Notes: generated by a model not told the origin, from the letters alone. A stretch of 6,340 nucleotides of DNA from an uncultured Prevotellaceae bacterium (GCA_945787625.1 CALZJL010000075.1:1-6340); one strand, 5' to 3'; shown: positions 1 through 6,340, counted from the stretch's first letter. A program made the numbers and translations.

Positions 1-26
1 TCGTGTTTATGTTGAGAGTCTATCTC

Positions 27-1433
27 TTACTTAGTGTCTGCCTTGGCTGCTTTCTTGGCAGCAGGCTTTTTGGTCGCTGTCTTCTTGGCAGGCTTTGCTT
101 CTGCTTTTTCCTCTGTCTTAACTTCTTCCTTTCCTTCGTATTTCTCCAGACGTGCACGCAGACGACTGACTTCGTTCGTCTTGACGGTAAGTTCGTCCCC
201 GAGGTTGGCTATCTGGGTGTAGAGGGCATTGAGCTCATCGTTCTCAACTGACTCAGAGAACATGTCGTTGACTCTCTTTGTGAAGTCGCCTATTATGTTC
301 ATATAGTTGGTAAAGGCGTCGAATGCACTCTCGTAGAAACTGCGCAACATGGGCACTGCCTGAGGCTTGGTAGTCATGTACTGGAAGTTGTTGGTGGCTT
401 GCAGACGATCCCAATCCTGCTTGATGCGACGGTCTTTGCATGCGAGTATACGACCTACGAACTTCTCGTCATAGAGCTTGGCATAGGCTTCGCGCTGCAT
501 GGTATTGCCAAGCCAGCCTGAGAGGTCGCGCTCCTCGTCGTTCCATGACATGGCATAGGGTACGTCGATGGAGTCTACGGGCTTGTTGGTTGCAATGACA
601 TCGCTTGCTCCTACGAATGAGAGACCACGCTGTGCCGCGCATACTGGAAGTGCCTTGATAAAGTCAAGGATATGGCTATCGAGCCTTTGGAACATACCTA
701 TGGCGCAGAGCTCCATACCGAGGGTGACTACTTGCTCTTGCTCTGGTGATGACGCTATCCAGTCTATGAACTTATCTGCCATCAATGGGTATTCGCTCCA
801 GCTCGTATCGCTAAATCTGAGACAGATATCATCGCTGAGCTTATAGTCGCGCAGCAGGACGGCGAGACGATGGTCACTGGCACAAGTGTATACGTAGTGG
901 CTTGACTTCCAGCCGAGGATATGCTTGGCTCCCTCGGTGATAATGCCCTTGTAGCCCATCTCGGCTACGATTGATCCTATCTCGTCGTTGTAAATGAGAT
1001 TGGAGTTGCGCAATACCTGTGGGGTCTGACCGAAAAGGTCTTTGATTCGCTTGGCTTGACGCGCTACTTCGTTTTTGAAACTTTCCTCGTTGCCAATTGA
1101 TGCGAGACCATGAGAATATGGCTCGGCGAGGAACTCACACTTGCCTGTCTCGGCTATCTGCTGAAGGAGGTCGATGACCTCAGGTGCGTACTGCTCAAGC
1201 ATCTCAATGGCTACGCCTGAGAGGGCAAAGACTGGCTTGAAGTTGTCGTTTTGCTGACACATCTCGAGGATAGTGCGGAGAGCCGGCACATAGCTGTTGT
1301 CTGCGGTATCACGAATGGCGCGCTCGTTCTCGTAGTCGTCATAGTAGTAGTGGTCTTTGCCGATGTCAAAGAAACGATATCTCTTGAGATGTACGGGCTG
1401 ATGTATCTCGAAATATAAACAAATCTGTTTCAT
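27..1433 (-). CDS. GH57 alpha-amylase-like protein, probably catalytically inactive
   Basis: This 468-residue protein has the N-terminal catalytic-barrel layout of glycoside hydrolase family 57: the HQP motif at residues 11-13, FLAEPYSHGLA at 101-111, RNSNLIYNDEIG at 142-153, RFSDTSWSEYPL at 206-217 and GMELCAIG at 239-246. Active GH57 alpha-amylases carry a nucleophile Glu in an RNTELIY-like block and an acid Asp in an MDYE-like block; here the aligned residues are Asn145 and Gly239. That alignment was made by eye from memory of the family. Residues about 397-433 look like a coiled coil, followed by a Lys/Ala-rich tail. No signal peptide is seen, so it should be cytoplasmic. It is the last gene of the debranching enzyme-GT4-GH57 operon, 36 bp after the glycosyltransferase. 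The start is chosen because MKQICLYFEIHQP places the HQP motif at its usual N-terminal position. Family assignment is secure; hydrolytic activity is doubtful, and binding or scaffolding of alpha-glucan is inference. Confidence 0.93.
   Translation of the reverse strand: MKQICLYFEIHQPVHLKRYRFFDIGKDHYYYDDYENERAIRDTADNSYVPALRTILEMCQQNDNFKPVFALSGVAIEMLEQYAPEVIDLLQQIAETGKCEFLAEPYSHGLASIGNEESFKNEVARQAKRIKDLFGQTPQVLRNSNLIYNDEIGSIVAEMGYKGIITEGAKHILGWKSSHYVYTCASDHRLAVLLRDYKLSDDICLRFSDTSWSEYPLMADKFIDWIASSPEQEQVVTLGMELCAIGMFQRLDSHILDFIKALPVCAAQRGLSFVGASDVIATNKPVDSIDVPYAMSWNDEERDLSGWLGNTMQREAYAKLYDEKFVGRILACKDRRIKQDWDRLQATNNFQYMTTKPQAVPMLRSFYESAFDAFTNYMNIIGDFTKRVNDMFSESVENDELNALYTQIANLGDELTVKTNEVSRLRARLEKYEGKEEVKTEEKAEAKPAKKTATKKPAAKKAAKADTK
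30..134 (-). other. Lys/Ala/Pro-rich C-terminal tail of the GH57-like protein
   Basis: Residues 434-468 of the GH57-like protein form a low-complexity, strongly basic tail with repeated KK, TKKPAAKK and AKA units after a short acidic/basic stretch (GKEEVKTEEKAEAK). The composition resembles histone H1-like or AlgP-like bacterial tails and is not part of the GH57 fold. At the DNA level it shows as imperfect repeats built around cttggcaggcttt-like units, which may vary in copy number. It is expected to be disordered; its partner, perhaps nucleic acid or another polyanion, is unknown. Confidence 0.8.
135..245 (-). other. Predicted coiled-coil segment of the GH57-like protein
   Basis: Residues about 397-433 (from VENDELNALYTQIANL to ARLEKYE) show leucine, isoleucine and valine at heptad-like spacing with charged residues between, the usual appearance of a two-stranded coiled coil. 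It links the GH57 domains to the basic tail and suggests oligomerisation or partner docking. This was judged by eye only. Confidence 0.6.
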
Positions 1434-1469
1434 TGTCTTCTGATAATTTAAAATTTCGCTGTGATGTTG

Positions 1470-2777
1470 TTATTTGATTCCTTTGACTGCTTGCAGGTAG
1501 TCATCGTTGTTGAAATATCCGCGTGTGCAGAGTTGGTTGTAGCACTCGCGTATGCGGAGTCCGACTTTCTCCCATGTGATGCGGTCTACCTCCTTGATGC
1601 CTTCGTCACGCAAGTACTCGTAGAGTCCGTCATTGGTGCATACGCTATACATGGCGTCTGCCATGGCGTCGATGTCCCAATAGTCGCACTTGATGACGTT
1701 CTCGAGTATCTCTCCGCAGCCAGACTGCTTGGATATGATAGACGGGCAACCGCATTGCATTGCTTCGAGCGGTGCTATACCGAACGGCTCAGAGACGGAC
1801 GGCATGACGAAGACGTCGGAATTCTTGTATGCTTCGTAGACTTGCTTGCCTCGCTGGAAGCCAGGGAAGTGGAAACGATCAGCTATGCCACGTTCGGCAG
1901 CAAGTTGTATCATGGCGTTCATCATATCTCCTGAGCCTGCCATGCAGAATCGGATATTACGTGTACGTTGCAGAACCTTTGCGGCTGCCTCAACGAAATA
2001 CTCTGGACCTTTCTGCATGGTGATGCGACCGAGATAGGTGACAACTTTCTCTCCAGGGGTCTTGTTGGGGACTATGTCGAGGTATTCCTGACTGAGCGGA
2101 TATACGGCATTGTGCATGGCTACGCACTTGCGCGGATCCTGATGGTATTGGTTGATGACCGTCTGACGGGTGAGCTCACTGACACACATGATGCAGTCCG
2201 CGTGATCCATACCATTCTTCTCAATTGAGTAGACAGTAGGGTTGACTTTGCCGCGGCTACGGTCGAAATCGGTAGCGTGGACGTGTATGCAGAGAGGTTT
2301 GCCGCTGACCATCTTGGCATGTACTCCTGCAGGGAAGGTGAGCCAGTCATGGGCATGTATGAGGTCAAACTCTTCGCTGCGTGCGAGGACTCCGGCTATG
2401 ATAGAGAAGTTATTGATCTCGTCATGGAGATTGCTGGGATAGCCCCCCGCAAATTGTATGCAGCCCATGTCGTCAAGGCCCTGCAGATAGTTGAAATCTG
2501 CGTAGAGATGGTCGCGGAAGCGGTAGTAGTCTTCGGCTCTATGACCTACGAAACGGTCTTTGATCCAATCGTACTGTACGTCACGCCACACGACGGGGAC
2601 TTGACTCATGTTGACAATCTTGAGAAAACCCTCTTCTTCTCCACAAGGTTTGGGCATACAGAACGTCGTTTCGACGTCGCCTTGTAGTGACAGGCCTTTG
2701 GTGATTCCGTATGATGCTACTGCGAGGCCTCCGTATATCTTAGGAGGAAACTCCCAACCGAACATTAAAACTTTCAT
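1470..2777 (-). CDS. GT4-family glycosyltransferase, glycogen synthase-like
   Basis: This 435-residue protein has the two Rossmann-like halves (GT-B fold) of retaining glycosyltransferases. The N-terminal half begins MKVLMFGWEFPP with the glycine-rich donor loop KIYGGLAVAS at 13-22, then HAHDW at 141-145 and HVHATDFDRS at 165-174. The C-terminal half has YLGRITMQKG at 248-257 (Arg251 and Lys256 are the expected phosphate-contacting pair), MAGSGD at 279-284 and the EPFGIAPLE motif with the Glu330-x7-Glu338 pair typical of GT4 enzymes. All key residues are present, so it should be active. The likely reaction is transfer of glucose from a nucleotide sugar to an alpha-1,4-glucan; the donor (ADP- or UDP-glucose) cannot be read from the sequence. 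It has no signal peptide or membrane segment. Its place between a debranching enzyme and a GH57 homologue supports a glycogen role, although GT4 contains many specificities. Confidence 0.9.
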   Translation of the reverse strand: MKVLMFGWEFPPKIYGGLAVASYGITKGLSLQGDVETTFCMPKPCGEEEGFLKIVNMSQVPVVWRDVQYDWIKDRFVGHRAEDYYRFRDHLYADFNYLQGLDDMGCIQFAGGYPSNLHDEINNFSIIAGVLARSEEFDLIHAHDWLTFPAGVHAKMVSGKPLCIHVHATDFDRSRGKVNPTVYSIEKNGMDHADCIMCVSELTRQTVINQYHQDPRKCVAMHNAVYPLSQEYLDIVPNKTPGEKVVTYLGRITMQKGPEYFVEAAAKVLQRTRNIRFCMAGSGDMMNAMIQLAAERGIADRFHFPGFQRGKQVYEAYKNSDVFVMPSVSEPFGIAPLEAMQCGCPSIISKQSGCGEILENVIKCDYWDIDAMADAMYSVCTNDGLYEYLRDEGIKEVDRITWEKVGLRIRECYNQLCTRGYFNNDDYLQAVKGIK

Positions 2778-2816
2778 AAGCTTAATTTCTTCTTTTATAG
2801 TTTCTACTCCTTATTA

Positions 2817-4760
2817 TTAATAATCGTTATAGCTGTCAAGCAACTTGACTACTCGCATAATCTCGGCTACGTTCATTGCAAACGAGATGGCTCCTCGACC
2901 ATGGAACGGAGGATTGCCGTCAAAGAGTTCGGGGATTGTACCGATGCAATGGTAGAAGAGCTCCTCTTCGTAACCTACGAGCAGGCGGTCTACATAGCTG
3001 ACACGACTCAACTTGTGCACCTTGAGTGTAGCCTCCATATAGAAGCCTGCCAACCAGGGCCATGCCGTGCCTTGATGGTATGCATAGTCGCGCTGTACCT
3101 GAGGTCCCACATACATGGGGTTGTAGCCGCTGCTCTTGGGCGAGAGCGAACGCAGACCTTTGGGAGTGAGCAGCTCTTTGGTGCAGTAGTCGAGGACACT
3201 CTTCTGCTGCTTTTTATCTAAGGGGGAGTAGTCGAAGGCCACGGCGAATATCATGTTGGGGCGTACAAGATAGTCACGATATCCATCTACGCAATAGTCG
3301 CAAAGATAGCCATGCTCGTTCCAGAACATATCGTTGAAGCTATGTCCTACTTGCTCGGCGAGCTCAGAGAGCATCTTGACGTTCTTGGCATCACCAATAT
3401 GAGTGCAGATGTCCACGGCAAATTTTAGGGCATTGTACCATAGGGCGTTGAACTCTACGATGTAGCCTGTACGTGGGACTATCGGACGTCCGTTGGCGGT
3501 AGAGTTCATCCATGTCACGGCCTTGTCGCGTCCTTCGCTGTATACGAGACCGTTATCCATGACCTTGAGATTGGGGTGATTGCCGCCGCGTATCCACTCG
3601 AGTATATCCTCGACAAGCTTGCCATACTTCTTGATACAATCGTCCATTGAGACGAGCTTGCCATACTGCTGTATGCACCATATCGCCCAAAGCAGGACAT
3701 CGGGCTGCTCTATCTCCTGTATGCTAACGTTGAGAGGCTCTCCTGCCATGAATGAGCGTATAGCCTTTTCGGAGGTCTCCATAACATCGTCATACTTAGT
3801 AAGCTCGTTGTTGGTGAGAGTCAGACCAGGCAAGGCGATAAACTGGTCTCGTGCTCTACACTTGAACCATGGATAGCCTGCGAGGACATAGTCCTCATGC
3901 TCACGATGTACGATGAACTGGTGTGCACTGTTTACGAGAGTATTATAGAAATTGTCGCGAGGAGTGCGTATATTAACCTCAAACTCAGCAAGCTCAGCGA
4001 GCTTCTTGGGATCTATCTCGTTGAGACCCGCGCTGAAGACTACGCTCTCCCCCTTCTTGATGTTGAACTCGAAGTAGCCAGGGACGTAGAGGTCTTCGTT
4101 GCTGGCATAGCCTCTTTCCTGCTCCTTGGGGTACTCCACGCCCTTGTACCAGGTAGGATTGTAGACAAACTCGTTCTTTTTGTTGATCTGCATGAAGAGC
4201 TCCGGGTATCCTTCGTACATGCAAGTCTTGATACCACCCTTCACGTTGGTGTACTCACGCGATGCGAGGGAGTTCTCGTGCGTGTACTCGCGCACGCTAC
4301 GGAATGCGAGGAAAGGCTGCAGGCGCAAGGTCGTAGCACTGTGTGCTTCTACCAAAGTGTAGCGGATGATGATGCGGTTCTCGAAGTGCTGGAACATCTG
4401 CTCGCGCTTGAGTACCACTCCGCCTACACGATAAGTGGTAGTAGGCACTTGAAGCGAGTCGAACTCGCGAATGTACTTGTGACCACGGGGCGAGAAGTTG
4501 TCGCCAGAATACTTGTGAAGTCCAAGGTTAAATTCTGCCCCGTGCTGGATGACCGTGGCATCAAGGCTTGAGAGGAGAACATGGTTCTCGTCATCAAGCT
4601 CAGGCACGGGGACTACAAGCAATCCGTGGTACTTACGAGTGTTGCAATCAACGATTGTTGAGCAAGAATAGGCTCCCGAACGATTGGAACGCAAGACCTC
4701 CTTGGGGAGGCTGTCTTCCAAATTGGTGACAAGAGTCTTATCAAAACGTAAATAACTCAT
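2817..4760 (-). CDS. Glycogen debranching enzyme (amylo-alpha-1,6-glucosidase, GH133)
   Basis: This 647-residue protein matches the short bacterial/archaeal debranching enzyme type. The N-terminal domain (about 20-260) contains SNRSGAYSCSTIVDCNTRKYHGLLV-like blocks at 25-49, and the C-terminal (alpha/alpha)6-barrel domain (about 270-640) carries GYPWFKCRARDQFIALPGL at 295-313, TWMN and PRTGYIVEFNALWYNAL at 416-419 and 429-445, RDYAYHQGTAWPWL at 557-570 and ELFDGNPP at 611-618. Such enzymes hydrolyse alpha-1,6-linked glucose branches of glycogen in the cytoplasm. Asp305 of the RD pair is the likely general acid by family comparison. Near the C-terminus the block ISFAMNVAE stands where relatives often have a QAWSVAE-like sequence. 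It is the first gene of the operon, with the next start 39 bp downstream, and its promoter lies in the divergent region. The start MSYLRFDKT is the only ATG giving the complete N-terminal domain. Confidence 0.95.
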   Translation of the reverse strand: MSYLRFDKTLVTNLEDSLPKEVLRSNRSGAYSCSTIVDCNTRKYHGLLVVPVPELDDENHVLLSSLDATVIQHGAEFNLGLHKYSGDNFSPRGHKYIREFDSLQVPTTTYRVGGVVLKREQMFQHFENRIIIRYTLVEAHSATTLRLQPFLAFRSVREYTHENSLASREYTNVKGGIKTCMYEGYPELFMQINKKNEFVYNPTWYKGVEYPKEQERGYASNEDLYVPGYFEFNIKKGESVVFSAGLNEIDPKKLAELAEFEVNIRTPRDNFYNTLVNSAHQFIVHREHEDYVLAGYPWFKCRARDQFIALPGLTLTNNELTKYDDVMETSEKAIRSFMAGEPLNVSIQEIEQPDVLLWAIWCIQQYGKLVSMDDCIKKYGKLVEDILEWIRGGNHPNLKVMDNGLVYSEGRDKAVTWMNSTANGRPIVPRTGYIVEFNALWYNALKFAVDICTHIGDAKNVKMLSELAEQVGHSFNDMFWNEHGYLCDYCVDGYRDYLVRPNMIFAVAFDYSPLDKKQQKSVLDYCTKELLTPKGLRSLSPKSSGYNPMYVGPQVQRDYAYHQGTAWPWLAGFYMEATLKVHKLSRVSYVDRLLVGYEEELFYHCIGTIPELFDGNPPFHGRGAISFAMNVAEIMRVVKLLDSYNDY

Positions 4761-4791
4761 ATAAATTGTGTTTTATGGTCTTTCTGCAACT

Positions 4792-4799
4792 CAAAGATA
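4792..4799 (-). promoter_or_regulatory. -7 element of the glycogen operon promoter
   Basis: On the minus strand this reads TATCTTTG, a perfect match to the Bacteroides -7 consensus TAnnTTTG. It lies 31 bp before the debranching enzyme ATG, leaving a leader of about 25 nt. The -33 element is weak: no TTTG occurs at the preferred 19-21 bp spacing upstream, only AT-rich sequence, which may mean dependence on an activator. Confidence 0.6.
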
Positions 4800-4819
4800 C
4801 AAAAATTAATTTAAAACAT

Positions 4820-4850
4820 TTTGCTTTGTCTTTAAAAAAGCGTAATTTTG
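4820..4850 (+). promoter_or_regulatory. Bacteroides-type promoter of the regulator-miaA operon
   Basis: TTTG at 4820-4823 is followed by 19 bp and then TAATTTTG at 4843-4850. Both elements and the spacing match the Bacteroides primary sigma factor consensus (TTTG, 19-21 bp, TAnnTTTG). Transcription should begin near 4856-4858, giving a leader of about 20 nt before the ATG at 4879. Confidence 0.7.
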
Positions 4851-4878
4851 TGTCCTAAAACATATATACGGGTCATAA

Positions 4879-5580
4879 ATGTCAAAAATGAAAGTTCCCC
4901 TGGAAGATTATCTCGACAAAATTGACGATATGCTATCAACGCTCTCGCCAGAGCAACGTGATGAAATGCTGCAACACGCCTCGCTCGTACGCTATCGGAA
5001 GAATGAGGTGATATACAAAGAGGGTGACCTGCCCACCAATCTAATGTGTCTCGTCAGCGGCAAAATCAAGATTTACCGCGACGGTGTGGGAGGGCGTGCC
5101 CAAATCATGCGCGTACTTGGAGCGACCGAGTATTTTGCATACCGGGCTTATATGGAGGGCAAGCCGTTTATCACAGCAGCAGCAGCCTTCGAGCCTTGCA
5201 GCATCATCAAAATCCCACTTGGGATAGTAGTAGGATTTATCAAGAAGAACCCCACGTTAGGGTGGTTTTTTATCCAAAGACTGGCGCACGACCTTGGAGT
5301 CAGCGATGAGCGCACTGTCAACCTCACCCAGAAGCATATCAGAGGACGTCTGGCAGAAAGCCTTCTTTTCCTCAAGGAGAGTTATGGAGTGGAGCAAGAC
5401 GGCTCGACACTGTCCATATACCTGTCGCGAGAGGATCTGGCGAACCTTTCCAACATGACCACGTCCAATGCCATACGCACCCTGTCAGCCTTCGCTTCAG
5501 AACGCATCATAGGTATCGACGGACGAAAGATACAGATCATCAACGAGCCTCAGTTGCGCACCATCAGCGATATCGGATAA
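4879..5580 (+). CDS. Crp/Fnr-family transcriptional regulator
   Basis: This 233-residue protein has an N-terminal cyclic-nucleotide-binding-type beta-roll (about 20-125: YRKNEVIYKEGDLPTNLMCLVSGKI at 39-63), a long dimerisation helix (about 126-150) and a C-terminal winged helix-turn-helix of the Crp type (about 150-225), with LSREDLANLSNMTTSNAIRTL at 182-202 as the helix-turn-helix. Only two cysteines are present, Cys57 and Cys107, so an Fnr-type four-cysteine iron-sulfur cluster is unlikely. The usual cAMP-binding signature of E. coli Crp is not recognisable, so the ligand is unknown. The EYFAYRAYMEG stretch at 84-94 is typical of Bacteroidota members. It diverges from the glycogen operon and is followed 2 bp later by a MiaA-like gene. 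It may regulate the divergent promoters, but that is inference. An internal Met at residue 4 is an alternative start with little effect. Confidence 0.92.
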   Translation: MSKMKVPLEDYLDKIDDMLSTLSPEQRDEMLQHASLVRYRKNEVIYKEGDLPTNLMCLVSGKIKIYRDGVGGRAQIMRVLGATEYFAYRAYMEGKPFITAAAAFEPCSIIKIPLGIVVGFIKKNPTLGWFFIQRLAHDLGVSDERTVNLTQKHIRGRLAESLLFLKESYGVEQDGSTLSIYLSREDLANLSNMTTSNAIRTLSAFASERIIGIDGRKIQIINEPQLRTISDIG

Positions 5581-5582
5581 AT

Positions 5583-6326
5583 ATGAATTTTGACCTCCTA
5601 ACCATACTGGGACCTACGGCATGCGGCAAGACCACGTTTGCCTGTCATTTAGCGAAACGCCTGGGCAACGCAGAAATCATCTCGGCAGACAGCCGCATGG
5701 TATATCGAGGCATGACGATAGGCTCTGGCAAGGATCTCTCGGATTACCACGTAGACGGAGTTGACATACCCTATCACCTTATTGACATTTTGCCCGCCGG
5801 GTATCGGTTCAACGTATATGAGTTCCAATGTGCTTTTCAGAACGCCTACATGGACATCACGGCACGAGGACAGTTTCCCATCATGTGTGGAGGTACCGGA
5901 CTATACATAGAAAGCGTATTGAAAAGCTACCAGTTGGGCTGCGTGACTCTACCAGAGCGCAAGAGCCTCAATATTGGTCTCAAGATTGACCGCAATCTCA
6001 GACGCGACAGAATCACAGCCCGTCTCAAAGCTCGACTTGACGAGGGAATGATAGACGAAGTGCGCACGCTCATGGCATCAGTACCCGCCGAGAAACTTAT
6101 CAGGTATGGGCTGGAATACAAATACGTCACACTCTATTGCCTCGGTCAACTCAGCTACGACGAGATGTACCGTCAACTCGAGATTGCCATACATCAGTTT
6201 GCAAAACGACAGATGACATGGTTTCGGGGCATGGAAGAGCGACGAGGCATTCCCATACACTGGATTGAAGCCACCCTACCCCTTGAAGACAAGATAGAGA
6301 CAGCATTGGAACTTTTACACCACTGA
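5583..6326 (+). CDS. miaA: Short MiaA-like tRNA dimethylallyltransferase lacking the insertion domain
   Basis: MiaA transfers a dimethylallyl group to N6 of adenosine 37 in tRNAs reading UNN codons. This homologue has the P-loop GPTACGKT at 10-17, SADSRMVYRG at 34-43 with the catalytic-region Asp36, IPYHLIDIL at 62-70, CGGTGLYIE at 102-110, YGLEYKYVT at 175-183 and the C-terminal AKRQMTWFRGMEERRG at 207-222. It is 247 residues, against about 300 for usual MiaA. The missing part falls between LKSYQL (113-118) and IGLKIDRNLRRDRI (131-144), where normal members have a helical insertion domain with an ND/HN...R...RALE-type motif that contacts tRNA. The frame is open throughout, so the loss is in frame. 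The start is 2 bp after the regulator stop codon, implying co-transcription and probably coupled translation. It may be a second, divergent paralogue beside a full-length MiaA elsewhere, with altered substrate or reduced activity. The symbol denotes family only. Confidence 0.87.
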   Translation: MNFDLLTILGPTACGKTTFACHLAKRLGNAEIISADSRMVYRGMTIGSGKDLSDYHVDGVDIPYHLIDILPAGYRFNVYEFQCAFQNAYMDITARGQFPIMCGGTGLYIESVLKSYQLGCVTLPERKSLNIGLKIDRNLRRDRITARLKARLDEGMIDEVRTLMASVPAEKLIRYGLEYKYVTLYCLGQLSYDEMYRQLEIAIHQFAKRQMTWFRGMEERRGIPIHWIEATLPLEDKIETALELLHH

Positions 6327-6340
6327 CCATATCTTATTTA

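Larger units (their letters stand above)
4761..4878. promoter_or_regulatory. Divergent intergenic regulatory region
   Basis: This 118-bp AT-rich gap separates the minus-strand glycogen operon from the plus-strand regulator gene. It holds a promoter for each direction. Between the two -7 elements lies a 10-bp perfect palindrome, AAATTAATTT, at 4803-4812, and two similar decamers, TTGTGTTTTA at 4766-4775 and TTGTGTCCTA at 4848-4857, sit one in each leader region. These could be operator elements but are short and AT-rich enough to arise by chance. No strong Shine-Dalgarno sequence precedes either start codon, as is usual for Bacteroidota. Confidence 0.7.

Noticed and set aside
3..251. A plus-strand frame with a hydrophobic, Leu/Phe/Cys-rich N-terminus resembling a signal or membrane segment
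   Set aside because: It is the reverse reading of the Lys/Ala-rich tail codons of the GH57-like gene, which give Leu/Phe/Cys runs automatically.
1434..1469. Possible separate promoter or terminator between the glycosyltransferase and GH57 genes
   Set aside because: The 36-bp gap is AT-rich with only a short TTTAAA-like palindrome; there is no hairpin with a T-run and no TAnnTTTG with a -33 partner, so a single operon is the simpler reading.
1461..1934. A 157-residue plus-strand open frame opposite the glycosyltransferase gene
   Set aside because: It is also in codon register with the GT4 gene, has no recognisable motif, and lies over the conserved EPFGIAPLE region of the real protein.
2277..2687. 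A 136-residue plus-strand open frame opposite the 5' half of the glycosyltransferase gene
   Set aside because: Same codon-register effect; no family motif and no promoter or ribosome signal in front of it.
3897..4571. A 224-residue open frame on the plus strand inside the debranching enzyme gene
   Set aside because: It is exactly in register with the minus-strand codons, so its openness follows from the real gene rarely using TTA, CTA and TCA codons. The translation resembles no family I know, and the minus-strand protein has clear domain motifs.
4766..4857. The two TTGTGTyyTA decamers as paired regulator sites
   Set aside because: They are direct copies rather than the inverted repeats expected for a Crp/Fnr dimer, match at 8 of 10 bases, and are plausible by chance in AT-rich sequence.
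6327..6340. Terminator after the miaA-like gene
   Set aside because: Only 14 bases remain after the stop codon and no stem can be seen; the downstream sequence is outside the window.

Overview
The window is chromosomal DNA from a member of Bacteroidota, most likely order Bacteroidales. The evidence is the Bacteroides-type promoter signature (TTTG, 19 bp, TAnnTTTG) upstream of the regulator gene, the lack of clear Shine-Dalgarno sequences, a Bacteroidota-style Crp/Fnr protein, and a MiaA of the GSGKDL / IPYHLID / YGLEYK subfamily. I cannot name the genus. No RNA gene, mobile element, CRISPR array or signs of recent transfer are visible. The five genes cover almost the whole window and the largest gap is 118 bp.

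Minus strand (positions 4760 down to 27): three genes separated by 36-39 bp form an evident alpha-glucan (glycogen/maltodextrin) operon. In transcription order they are an amylo-alpha-1,6-glucosidase/glycogen debranching enzyme (GH133, bacterial/archaeal type), a GT4-type glycosyltransferase resembling glycogen synthase, and a GH57 alpha-amylase-family protein. From memory, the same order occurs in Bacteroides (the BT4303-BT4305 region of B. thetaiotaomicron). Together they point to cytoplasmic synthesis and trimming of a storage alpha-glucan.

Plus strand (4879 to 6326): a Crp/Fnr-family regulator is followed after 2 bp by a short MiaA-like tRNA dimethylallyltransferase; the two are almost certainly co-transcribed. 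The two operons diverge from a 118-bp AT-rich region with a -7 element on each strand.

Most notable: (1) the GH57 protein keeps the family's fold motifs but appears to have lost both catalytic carboxylates (Glu to Asn145, Asp to Gly239), so it is probably a pseudoenzyme or carbohydrate-binding partner; (2) it carries a predicted coiled coil followed by a histone-H1-like Lys/Ala/Pro tail; (3) the MiaA homologue is only 247 residues long and lacks the internal insertion domain, while its P-loop and C-terminal motifs are intact. No wholly unknown system is visible; the novelty lies in these departures inside recognisable families.
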